This document shows, in pieces, positions 22,476-33,464 of a stretch of 64,000 nt of DNA. Below the pieces are notes generated by a model. That model ran no database searches. It was not told the origin of the DNA and saw nothing but the letters and a program-made list of their open reading frames with translations. Where the stretch lies: assembly GCA_007922195.1 (NCBI GenBank), contig ML682067.1, forward strand, positions 7,840,914-7,904,913, in the 5' to 3' direction. Position numbers and translations under genes: made by a program. The stretch is from Podocnemis expansa (lineage: Eukaryota; Chordata; Testudines; Podocnemididae). Position 1 is the first letter of the stretch, and each line of letters begins with the position of its first letter.

Positions 22476-23799
22476 GCACACTTGCCCTCAGATTACCTTT
22501 CCCAGAACAGAAACAGGGAGCTATTGCAGATGCCCTTGGATACATGAGGCCATCGGAGACTGACAGCTTTTTCATGGCTGTTACACTGGACAGTCAGTCT
22601 TCCCTCTGCTGTTCCTTCAGATGTCTTCCCTTTCCTTTCCGACAATCTCTCCACTTCAGCTTCAGTCAACCTGCCTATTTTTTCCCCCATCTCCCTTTTC
22701 CTTTCTCTCTGTTTAGCTAAATCCTTTCCTATAAAACCCCACTTGGACAAAACAAAAGGAATGAGAAACTGATACAGAAATAACAAAAGTAACATGTTTG
22801 CAAACCATCATTGTATGCATGTCAAGTTCCTTGCTATCCAACCCTTTATCTGTCTTCTTTGCTTAGACTGTAATCTCTTGTGGCAGGGTCTGTCTTACAC
22901 TGTCTGAATGGTGTCCAGCATAAACAGGGCCTCAGTCATGGTTGTGGTTTTTAGGCACCTCTGTAATATAAATAAATATAGCAATTGGTACAGAAGAAGC
23001 TTTGGACTGACACATTGTCATAATGGTAAGCATTTGTGTTTTCTTTGCTCTTTAGTTGGACAAATTTCTGCTTGGATCCACATTACAGTTCTTAATTTTA
23101 TATTCAGTTCCCTTTACATGCACCTGAAATTTAATTGATAACAATGGGAGAAAACCACATGGGGTTTAAAAAAAAAAGTAATAAGTATAGGATTCAGAGG
23201 CTACCATGCAGATCCAAATGGTACTTTTTATGATGAGCCAGCACAAGCACTAAGAGCAAAATTCTCATGTCCTCAGTGAATCTTGCTATTGGTATTCTGC
23301 TCTCTAAGTACATGTAACTCCAATTCTCAATTCTGCATGTGTACAAAGAGCAGGATGCTGGACTGGTATTTATCTATAATGTAAATGGCTGTTTGCATTC
23401 CTAACCCATGCTTGCAGTGAGTGTAATAGCTGCAGATTTGGCTGAGATTAAATACAAAACCTGTGAATTAAAGGAATCTTTCCCCTATGAAAGCCTCATC
23501 TCCTTTCCTGACCAATGGAGACTATTTGGTGTTGACATTTCCAAAGTACAATTAATAGAAGTGTAGCCCTTATTTTAGATATGTCTGACACCTCCCAGTC
23601 TTTAATGTAATTATTCTTAGCATCCTTGGGAAGCACCATTGTTGAGTCTTTCATAGTATATTTTTAGTTAGCATGCTGGTTCTGTCAGGCCAGCACTACA
23701 ACACCACCCTACTTTTATACATCTCATAGGTGTCACTGATATTTTGACTGAAGAATTTGCATAAATGTATATACACACACATCAGCTACAACTGGCTGC
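22476..23799. other. No gene seen
   Basis: Unique-looking sequence. The short frames lack domains. Confidence 0.35.
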
Positions 23800-23807
23800 T
23801 ATATATG

Positions 23808-24206
23808 CAGGGGTTAAGGTATAATTTGGTGGGCTCCAGAACCTTCTGGCACAGGTGGTCCCCCCAAAACCCATCCCTGGAACCCAACCCCTTCCCCAAT
23901 ACTCACCCCTCCCACACACACAATCACCAGCAACCCCACAAAGCCCTTACCTTGGCTGTTTGCAGGCTTTCTGACCAGCTGGAAGCTGCTTCAAGCCACA
24001 AGCTGCTCTGCCCTGCCCTGCAGGGAGGAGATTCACAAACTCCCAGCCTGCTCTTTACTGGCTGGGCTTGAGGAGGAGCAGGGTTTAAGGTGGAGCCACC
24101 AGAACACTGCATTCCTCTATTTTTAGGGGCACCAGAATGCTGCTAGCCTAAAAATAGGGGGCCCTGGAACTCTGCTCCAGTGCATTGCCCCTTACTTTAA
24201 CCCCCA
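23808..24206. mobile_element. hAT-type MITE (CAGGGGTTAARGT ends)
   Basis: 399 bp starting CAGGGGTTAAGGTATAAT and ending ACTTTAACCCCCA. Flanks TATATATG (23800-23807) and TATATAAG (24207-24214) would be an 8-bp TSD with one mismatch, though the sequence is simple. It belongs to the same family as 31535-32028: both share 'ggtgggc' and 'ctggaac' motifs near each end. Confidence 0.6.
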
Positions 24207-24423
24207 TATATAAGGAAAAGGGGGAAATGAGTTCCAAGCAACCTTCTGGCTCTTAAATTAGGACATGTTCTGCTGATCAAGGCTAATAATTGTCAAGAGA
24301 AGGAAGGTTTTAACTTGTTTAATGATGAATTAGAATCCAGATGACTAGTGTTTAACATTTTAAGTGAAATGATGAATTTTACAAGTTTCTCATTGTACGA
24401 ATTACAGGGCTAGGGAGTAGCTT

Positions 24424-24932
24424 GGGCTATGTCTACACTTAAGAAATTAGTGCAAATTAATTAATTTAAACTAATAATGGCTAATTCAAACTAAGTTAAT
24501 TTGAACTAACATGGCCCCGCTAGAAACCCAAAATGAACTAGCATGTCCATGGACAGGACTTGCTACTTAAACTTGGGGGGGGGGGAGGGCACCATGGCAT
24601 GTGTGGGATGATGGCCCCCAAGAAGGGCCATGCCCCCACCCAATACATAGAAGGAGGAAGGCACCCTAGGATGAAGAAGGTCAAACTGCGTTAATTTGAA
24701 CTAACCATTAGTTCAAATTAATGCAGCTCAGTTGGGTTAATTCGAACTAATAAGTTCAAATTAACCATTACTTCAAAGTTAAGTGAGGTTTTATAACTTC
24801 AAAGTAAGCATTCATTATTTCAAACTAAGGAATTTCTTAGTTCAAAGTAATGAAAGCCAGTGTAGCCATGCACTAATTTAGTTCCAATTAATCCTCATTA
24901 ATTCAAACTAAATTATACTTGTGGACATACCG
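24424..24932. mobile_element. Harbinger-type MITE, about 510 bp
   Basis: Ends GGGCTATGTCTACAC and GTGGACATACC. The interior holds TTAGTTCAAATTAATGC-type palindromes and a 'gatgaagaaggtcaaactgcg' block related to the interior of the full Harbinger, so it is a deletion derivative of a sister family. An 11-base G run lies at 24575-24585. No intact ORF. Confidence 0.65.
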
Positions 24933-24939
24933 TTAGTGA

Positions 24940-27300
24940 TTGCAAGGCTACTTCTTATGGTAGCAACTATTTCACCTTACTTCACAAATGAAAGTTTACA
25001 TCATTGTTTATATATAGACAGATGTTTTAGATGAGGTTTTTCAATGGTTTTTGCATTGTGTATTATACTGATACTTAAATTATTCATGAGCATTTCCAAA
25101 GGTGTTAGCAAAACTTGCTTCTTAATAATTGTAACTGATCCTTTAGAATAAGAATTTATTTCTCTATTGTCATATGGAAAATAATTCAATTTACCTTTTC
25201 CAGAAGCTGTATGTAGATGGATAGCAGATGATCAATTACAATTTACAACTGCAGTTCTTATGGTGAATAGAAATTTTGAGGACATCTAGTTGGCTATCTG
25301 ACATAAGCACTACATCATATGAAGCCTAATTTGTATATCTTAAATATTCATTTTATATTTAAAACATTTACTAAAGAAGAAATCTCATATGAAATACTCA
25401 ACATACAACAGTAAACTAACTTTCTAGGTAAGTGAAATTCGTTGTTAATAGTAGCTATAAATGACTTTATAAAACCTTGTATTCCAGCCCCGTCCCCCAA
25501 GAAGTCCCCAAACTTGTAATTCATAGGTGTAACTATCAAAATAAATCAATGGGCAGCAGAACTGTTAGTGAGAAAGCAAGAGCTGTTTTTGGAGTGAAGT
25601 CTAGGGATGGGGCTGCAACACTGAGGAAGGAGAATGGTAGGAAGACCAAAGTTGCGAAGGAAAAGAGAGAGGATAATGATACACGGGAGCCTTTTGGCTA
25701 TCGTGGAGGAAAAGCTCTTACCGTGAGGGAGTATGGGATGAAAGGTGTTACTGGGAAGCCTTATGGGATAAAAGAAATGGTGAATTACAGTAGTCCTCCA
25801 TTTATATAATGAATAAACCCAGCAAGCCATTTGCCAACCAACATAGGTGGGTGGTAGCTCCTAGATGTTAAACCAGTTAAAATACTAGCCCTCATGTGTA
25901 TGGTGTTTTTTTCTTTTTAGAGAAACATTTGCCCAGGCTCCTAGAAAAGGAATATTCCTCATTTTCAAGATCACAACCAAAGGAGGACAGCACCTAGGAC
26001 GAGGGAGGAGAATGAGAATATACAGCATATGTAGGAGCAACAAAAGGGAAAAAGTGAATGACATCAATATAAAGAAGAATGGAGGTGAGCCCTCCAGAGG
26101 CATGAGTCTAGGACTTGTCCTTAAGTGTTATATAGTTCTAAAGGGGTGTGTGTATGCTTGTGCTTTAATACGGCAATTTAATCCCATTTAAGGGGGACAG
26201 GCTGCTGAAGGAGAATGGGGGAGGAGAATAGAGGCATTTCCCCAGGGCCCAGCAATTTAAAAGGGCCCTGGCAGACAGAAGGAGATGTGTATCCTTTCCT
26301 CCACAAACCCCTTTCCTAGACCATGCAAACCTCCCCAGCTGAGCTTATTTATTATGCACCATGCTGGTTCCCTGGCCAGCTGAGGAAGCAGTATCTGATA
26401 CTCAGTTCCTGGTTTCGATAATCTCCCTGGGGAGTCCAAGGAGCTCTGGAAGCTGAGTAGCAGATACCACCTCCTCAGCTGCATGGGAACATGCATGGCA
26501 CATAAAAACCACGTCCAGCAGAAGTTAACTCAGAACTGAGCCATCCCTTGCGAGGGTGAGGCATTGATTATTCTGCCCTTAGGCCAGAAATTGCCATCCA
26601 TGGACCTGCAGCAGAGTTGAGCATATTAACTGTTGAAGTTTGTTACTATTTGTCCCCTGAAACAACTGCAATCTCTGACTGACACTCTTGTATATCTGTT
26701 GTGGATGGACATGTGTACTCTGTCAGCTGCATCCTACAAATACTAATCCGTGCAAAAAAGGAGACATGGATACTGTACAAAACGCATCAGTTATTAATTC
26801 TCTCTACAAAGTGGGGAGATGCTGCTTTTTAGTAAATGTTTTAAATATACAATGTGTATTTAAATTTTTAAATAGCCCAAGAGAGACCTTTTACCCTCCC
26901 CATAAATCCTCATTATCCCAGTTAAAAAACATTAAAATAATTTGATAAAGGACCCCTTCCACAGCAAGTACCTACACACCCTCCTACCTGTCACTGTGTT
27001 CTTAGAAGTGGTATTCTGCCTCTTTTCTTTGACTAGAGGCCATAGATATTGCCTCTTCAAAGAGCCAGTTGGGTGGGCCTCAGCTATCCCTTTGTTCTTC
27101 TTTTCCTTTATCCCACCCTTTTGTTGTTCTACAGGATAGAATACGTGTTTCATCTGTAGGTGCTTTCTACTCGGCTTTTTCCCTTCACACTTCACACTGT
27201 CCGGTGCCAAGGTTGAGTAGGGCCTGGGGCAGATCCCTCTACCCTTTGTTTTGAGCTTCTGTGTGTACTGTTTGGAGTGTTTGTCTGATGTTTATATATA
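24940..27300. other. No gene seen
   Basis: A 110-codon frame (25477-25809, +) is basic and of low complexity, without a domain. The segment 26190-26500 may hold a hAT fragment ('ggcccagcaatttaaaagggccc' is palindromic). Otherwise it is AT-rich unique sequence. Confidence 0.35.
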
Positions 27301-27312
27301 TCATAGCAGGAG

Positions 27313-29082
27313 GTGGATGAGGTATTCTATGGACAACTAGCAGAAGCTTCTAGATCACAGGCCCTGGTGCTGATGGGGGACTTTAATTACCCTGACATCT
27401 GCTGGGAGGCCAATACAGCAGTGCATGGGCAATCCAGGAAATTTTTAGAAAGTGTCGGGGACAACTTTCTAGTACAAATGCTAGAGGAACCAACTAGGGA
27501 CCTTGCACCGCTCGACCTGCTGCTCACACACAGGGAAAAATTGATCAGGGAGGTAGAGGTAAATGGCAAGCTAGGCAGTAGTGACCATGACATGGTTGAG
27601 TTCAGGATGCTTATTAAAGGAAGGAAGGAAAGAAGCAAAACAAAAACCCTGGACTTCAAAAAAGCAGATTTTGGCTCCCTCAGGGAACTGATGGGCAGGA
27701 TCCCTTGGGAAGCTAATCTGAAGGGGAAAGGAGTCCAAGAGAGTTGGTTATATTTTAAAGAAACCCTGCTAAGGGCACAGGAAGTTGCCATTCCAGTTAG
27801 GAGAAAGAACAAACATGTGAGGCAGCCAGAATGGCTTAGCAGAGAACTCTGCTCTGAGCTTAAACATAAAAAGGAAGCTTACAGGAAGTGGAAGCTTGGT
27901 CAGATGACCAAGGAGGCATATAAAGATATTGCTAGGGACTGCAGGGATAAAATCAGAAAGGCCAAAGGACAAATGGAGTTGCGGCTAGCGAGGGATGTAA
28001 AGGATAACAAGAATTGTTTCTATAAGTATGTTAATAACAAGAAGAGGATCAGGGATGGTGTAGGTCCCTTGCTGAATAGGGCAGGCATCCTTGTGACAGA
28101 GGATGAGGAAAAAGCTGAAGTGCTCAATGCATTTTTTGCTTCAGTTTTCACAGGCAGGGTCAGCTCCCAGCCCACTACCATGGGTGTGGCAGATGGGAGA
28201 GAAGAAGATAGGCCCTTGGTGACGGAAGGTCAGGTTAGGGACTGCTTAAAGAAGCTGAATGTGCACAAGTCTATGGGGCCAGACGAACTGCATCCAAGAG
28301 TGCTAAGGGAATTGGCCGATGAGATAGCAGCACCGCTGGCTGTTACCTTTCAAAACTCATGGAGAACGGGGGTGGTGCCAGAGGATTGGAAAAAAGCAAA
28401 TGTAGTGCCTATTTTCAAGAAGGGGATGAAGGAGGATCCGGGGAATTATAGACCAGTCAGCCTCACCTCAATCCATGGAAAAATTATGGAGCAGATTCTC
28501 AAAGAATCCATCCTAAAACACTTAGAGGAAAATAGAGTGATCAGGAACAGTCAGCATGGATTTACCAAGGGTAAATCATGCCTGACCAGTCTCATCTCCT
28601 TCTATGATCAGATGACTGGTTTTCTGGATGCAGGAAGAACCGTTGATGTCATATACCTTGATTTTAGCAAGGTTTTTGATACAGTTTCCCACAGCATTCT
28701 CATTGGCAAATTAAGGAAGTATGGATTGGATAGGTGGACTATAAGGTGGATAGAAAACTGGCTAGATCAGAGGTTTCAGCGTGTAGGAATCAATGGTTCC
28801 ATGTCAAGCTGGCAGCCAGTCACGAGTGGTGTGCCCCAGGGGTCGGTCCTGGAGCCGGTTCTGTTCAACATTTTCATCAATGATCTGGATGATGGAATAG
28901 ACTGCACTCTCAGTAAGTTTGCGGATGACACCAAGCTGGGGGGACCAGTAGACACGTTGGAGGGCAAGGACAGGATTCAGGGAGACCTAGATAAATTGGA
29001 ACAGTGGGCCAATAGGAATCTTATGAGCTTCAATAAGGACAAGTGTAAAATCCTGCATGTGGGACAAAAAAACCCCATGTAC
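27313..29082 (+). pseudogene. CR1 ORF2 part 1: endonuclease C-terminus and reverse transcriptase
   Basis: 590 open codons up to the insertion point. Residues 21-29 carry MGDFNYPDI of the apurinic-type endonuclease, and SSDHDMVEF (about 92-100) supplies its terminal Ser-Asp-His motif. The RT follows: [46 protein letters not shown] with the catalytic Asp at residue 450, [20 protein letters not shown], and FADDTKLGG with the catalytic pair at 538-539 (FADD codons 28918-28929). A Glu stands where Gly is usual in GSVLGPVLFN. The first Met is internal, because the real N-terminus was lost to truncation. The frame then runs into inserted DNA and ends shortly after. Confidence 0.9.
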
Positions 29083-30510
29083 TGTTACCAACTTTGCCCA
29101 CCGACTCGGGGTATGCTCATTTATTAGGGTTGCTTTCTCTATGGGGAAGATGGTACTTCTATTAGTGTGCTGCTTGTGTGACTTGTGTTTCTACAGAGGT
29201 GCGTCTGAGCGGACCGGGTCTATCAGCACTCTCAGCTGACCCCTTATGTGTCCCTGAACTCAGTAGGCTGGGTCACACAGCACTTCTCTGCTGCTACCCT
29301 TATGTGCCCCTGTACCACACCAAACTAGGCTTGATTATGGATCTTGAGCAGGCTGGGTCAAAACAGCACTTGTCAGCTGTCACCCTTATATGCCCCTGGA
29401 GTCAATCAGGCTACTATCCCTATCAATGAGCAAACCTTACAGGGTTGTGGGCATTACAGGGATCTTTGGCTAGGTAATAGAAGCGTTGCTGCAAAGTGAT
29501 ATAAAGAAACCAAGACCACAAAGGAGAGGGAATGATGTCTTAAAAGAGTCTGGAAACTGGCTTAATAACAAAAGTCATTTTATTGCTAGGTATCTAAAAC
29601 TTGTACTACTAAGAATAATTACAAAGGAGAGAAGAATACCCCAAAATACCCAGTTACAGCACTGGTAAACATACAAGGAAAGAAGAACACCCAGCTACTG
29701 TATCAGGCCTAGAGGGAGAGAGAGTGAGTCATAATTAACACAAAGGGAGAGAGGTTGGGGGGGGAGAGAAAGAGAGAGAGAGAAGTTGGGGGGGGTGTGT
29801 CTCACCACTCTGTGTAGCAGAAAGGTTTCCAGGTTGTGCAGATCAGGGTCAGAAGCTGGATGGAAACAAAGCTCCCTCAGCAATCAGCAAGGAAGAAAAG
29901 CCAGATCCCAGTGGAAATGATCCAGCTTTAGATCCAAGCATCAGGACTCAGGACTCAATCCAGACTCACACAGGATTCAGAAAGGATCCAGTCAGGACTT
30001 GCACAGGACACACACTACACTACTGCACTATGTGGGTAAAGGTTTTTTATAAGGACTTGTTTACGTGGCCAATACACATTCCTGGCTGGGTGTAATGGTT
30101 CAGAGAAGCTCACAATACAGTCAGGCAGGCTCAGTATTTTGGGTATCAAGTATCACATCTGTGACTAGAATGGTCTGATAATTGCTGAGTTTGTTCTTTC
30201 TGATGTGAGATCCCCCATCAGGCAATGCTTCCCTGCTTCTTCAATCCCAGAGTTCAGTACGGCTCTTGCTTCTTCAATCCCAGAGTTCAGTGTGGCTTCT
30301 GCTTTGGAGTCTGGTTCTCCATAGTCAATGCAAATGAAGCTTCATTGTGCTGATGGCTTTTGGATATGGGTAGATTAGGAAAAGGATGTCTCCCATTTCC
30401 TACTGTTTTTGGTTTTCAGTTCAAGCAGAGGTTGGGGGATGTGTGGGGGGGGAGGCACAGGCTAGATACTATGCTCTGATTCCTCAAGAACACAGAGCTA
30501 ACATGTAACA
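29083..30510. mobile_element. Solo-LTR-like insertion in CR1, TSD GTAC
   Basis: 1428 bp with termini TGTTAC...GTAACA and GTAC on both sides (29079-29082 and 30511-30514). Removal leaves the CR1 frame intact, so the boundaries are firm. TG...CA ends with a 4-bp TSD fit an LTR of an endogenous retrovirus or gypsy-like element. No internal genes are present and I found no second LTR, so a solo LTR or a non-autonomous LTR element is likely. Inside are three imperfect units of about 75 bp (29225-29400, with 'cagcactt' and 'cccttatgtgcccctg'), a GA-rich stretch near 29760, a 36-bp duplication ('cttgcttcttcaatcccaga', 30230-30300) and a TTTTATAAGG box near 30047. Orientation is unknown. Confidence 0.7.
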
Positions 30511-30514
30511 GTAC

Positions 30515-31045
30515 TGCTACAGGCTGGGGAACATTCAGCTAAGTAGCAGCAGTGTAGAAAAGGACCTGGGGGTCATGGTGGATGGGAAGCTAGATATGAG
30601 TCAGCAGTGTGCTCTTACTGCCAAAAAGGCCAATGGCATACTGGGCTGCATCAAAAGAAGTACTACCAGCAGATCAAGGGATGTGATCATTCCCCTCTAT
30701 TCTGCACTGGTGAGGCCACATCTAGAATACTGCATTCAGTTTTGGGCTCCCCACTACAAAAAGGACAGGGACATGCTAGAGAGAGTTCAGAGGAGGGCAA
30801 CCAAAATGATTAAAGGGCTGGAGCACAAGCCCTATGAGGAAAGACTGAAAGCATTAGGCTTATTTAGTCTGCAGAAGAGAAGATTGAGGGGGGATTTGAT
30901 AGCAACCTTCAACTACGTGAAGGGATGCTCTAAGGAAGATGGAGCTCGACTGTTCTCGGTAATAACAGAGGACAGAACAAGGACCAGTGGTCTCAAGTTG
31001 TGGTTAGGGAGGTCGAGGCTGGATATTAGAGAACTTTTTTACTAG
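30515..31045 (+). pseudogene. CR1 ORF2 part 2: C-terminal domain, one-base frameshift near the end
   Basis: Continues the RT frame exactly after the inserted element. It contains [60 protein letters not shown] and [16 protein letters not shown], all in the usual CR1 order. A run of six T at 31035-31040 adds one base relative to the expected frame, so it reads FY and stops at 31045. In the +1 frame the expected C-terminus ([16 protein letters not shown]) continues to a TAG near 31150. Apart from the large insertion, this is the only break I can see. Confidence 0.85.
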
Positions 31046-31534
31046 GAGAGTGGTGAAGCCTTGGAATAAGCTGCCAAGGGAGGTGGTGAAATCTCCATCT
31101 TTGGAGGTGTTTAAGGCCCAGCTGGACAAAACCATGACTGGGATGGTTTAGTGGGAGTGGTCCTGCCTCTGGCAGGGGGTTGGACTAGATGGCCTGTGAG
31201 GTCCCTTCCAACCCTAGGATTCTATGATTGATCATTGTGATGTTTTCTAGTGATACCCAGGGTGGAGTGGGGGGATGCTTTCCTACTACATGCTCTTTGC
31301 AGGAGGAAGCCTTTTCTGTGAGTGCTGGAGGTCTGCTACCCTTTTACCAACAAGACAAGCACTTTCCTCTTAGGTTACATAACAAAGGCTCCACTTCTGT
31401 ATTTCTGCCTGGTAAACAATTGGCACAGTCTGAGACCCAAGCATTTTGAGCATTGCCCTTGAGCATCCAGGCCCTGTCCCATTAGACACTCACAGGATTC
31501 ACAGATTCGTTGCTCCTTAAACAGTATTCCCAGT

Positions 31535-32028
31535 CGGGGGTTAAAGTATAATCTGGTGGGCCCTGGAACCCTGCTAAATGTCTGGGCCCCCTTCATGCAC
31601 TCCACTTACTGCCTCCCCAAATGCCTGCCCCCTCACTCCAGCTACTGCCTCTGAAACACCTTCCCCCATCAGACTACTCTTTCCTCATGCCTTCCTCAGC
31701 CCAGTCCCCCTTCGCTAACCCCCCCACCCCAGTCAGAGCAGGCTCAGGGTGGGAGTTCTAGAAACTCCCAGGCCCAATCTGGGGCAGTTCGCTGCTGGCT
31801 GGAATACTGTTTTCCAGCTGTGGGTTCCAGCTGTTCATGGCCCTTTGGGCCAGCCCTGGGGGAACGCACCAGTAAGCTGCATTCCGGTGCATTCCTCTAG
31901 TTTTAGGAGCCCCCAGAACAGTGTTTTGGGGCATTCCTCTATTTTTAGGGGGGCCTGGAACCCTGTCCCCCCAAAGATGGGGGCCCTGGAACACTGTTCC
32001 AGGGCATTCCTGCTTACTTTAACCCCTG
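31535..32028. mobile_element. hAT-type MITE, 494 bp, 8-bp TSD
   Basis: Starts CGGGGGTTAAAGTATAATC and ends GCTTACTTTAACCCCTG. TTCCCAGT (31527-31534) and TTCCCACT (32029-32036) form an 8-bp TSD with one mismatch, the hAT hallmark. It shares ends and the 'gggccctggaac' motif with 23808-24206. No ORF. Confidence 0.65.
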
Positions 32029-32037
32029 TTCCCACTC

Positions 32038-33460
32038 CCCCAGCCTACCAGTTACAAATTTGATCACAGCCCAGTTAACACACAGAACTGAAATGCATTT
32101 ATAATGAAAACAAGCATAGGTTTATGTGACAGAGTAGAGATTCTAATGAAAGCAAATGGAAGTGTTGGAAACAATATGATTACATATAAAATAAAATAAA
32201 ATCATAATGACCTAAATGTAACTAACAAGATACGTTCCTGCCTGAAATTTTGCACACTCAAAGTCTTTGCAGCACTTTCCAGCCATTTTGATTGACCTTT
32301 CATAAGGTGGAAAAGAGTGGCAATTCATCTTCTTGGTGCCCTTGGTTCCTCACTACCCCCAGTTATGCCCTCAAAATCCATTGTCTTTACTTGTAAACAG
32401 AATACCCCTCTGCTGTTTTTTTCCCGCAGTTCTTTTATCACAATCTTTTGATTAGTATCAAGCTCAATGGTGCACATTGGCCTTCATTGCAATAGACAGC
32501 ACATGTCTGACCAGACAGAGATATAAGCATCTTCTACCCTCTGCTTGAACAGAATCTAAGGCCTCTCACCTCCTGGTGACCTGTTTTTACTTTCAAGGCT
32601 TTAAGAATATAACTCTAGTACAAACAAATAATATTCATACATACATTAAACAAGATTTGGTTGACTAGTAAACTATTGACTCTTAATAGAGACTTGTATG
32701 CCACTCTTTGGTGAGTGAGTTACTGCACCCAGTAGATCCCTGTAAAATTCTGTGCCTCCTTTCTGTGCCCTGTGTTGGCACCAAGAAGTCCTTGGATCAC
32801 ATACCACTGTGTCCTTGGATATCTACAGCCTTTCTTTTACCATGCACTAGTCCAGACAGACAATTTTAGGCAATCAGTACAGAGTCATTTTAGCAACACG
32901 GGCAAATGATTGTAAAAGGGCATCTTTCTTGAGGATTTTAGTCACAGTGCATTTTTAGTCTTCTATGGATGTTTTCATTTCTTAGTCTAACCTTCTCCTG
33001 CCTAAGAAATGGCACCGGCAGGCACCTACCTCATTTAATAAGTTTGCAGCTTTTGCTCAAGGTGAGTTGTCAATACCCATGTTTCACAACTGTAATGCAA
33101 TGCAAGAAAAGTGACTATTCTGTATGCAATCTGGATTTAGTTTTGTGGACACTGATTTATATTTCCAAGCATCTATATTAAGGCACACATACACAGGCAG
33201 AAGCTATCCAGCTGCCAAAGTCCTTTTAACTGAGGTTATGGTAGAATCCGAAGTAGCAGAAGCTGTCTATTTGTTTAGACCATTTAATGACTAGTTTAAC
33301 CTGTTTCTTGATAGTTATTTTTTAACTGTCGGTTTGGTCTTTTGTTCATTCATTTTTAATCACTCTTCTTTGCTGTGTAAAGGTTACTTATTGCTTCTTG
33401 GTTGTATTCCTGTGTAGGCATGATTGCTACATATGATCAACAAAGGCAAAATGATTACTT
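32038..33460. other. No gene seen
   Basis: AT-rich, short frames only. Confidence 0.35.
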
Positions 33461-33464
33461 TGTA

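Larger units (their letters stand above)
27313..31230 (+). mobile_element. 5'-truncated CR1 LINE, well preserved, split by an LTR insertion
   Basis: The element begins inside the endonuclease domain and runs to the CR1 3' terminus ATTCTATGATTG at about 31229, with 'gggttggactagatggcc' before it. Codons are open from 27313 to 29082 and, beyond the insertion at 29083-30510, in the same frame from 30515 to 31042. CR1 elements are non-LTR retrotransposons that insert by target-primed reverse transcription and are usually 5' truncated, as here. The N-terminal part of the endonuclease and any ORF1 are missing. This copy is much less decayed than the other CR1 copies in the window. Confidence 0.92.

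Noticed and set aside
25477..25809. 110-codon plus-strand frame
   Set aside because: Basic, low-complexity translation without domain or splice context.
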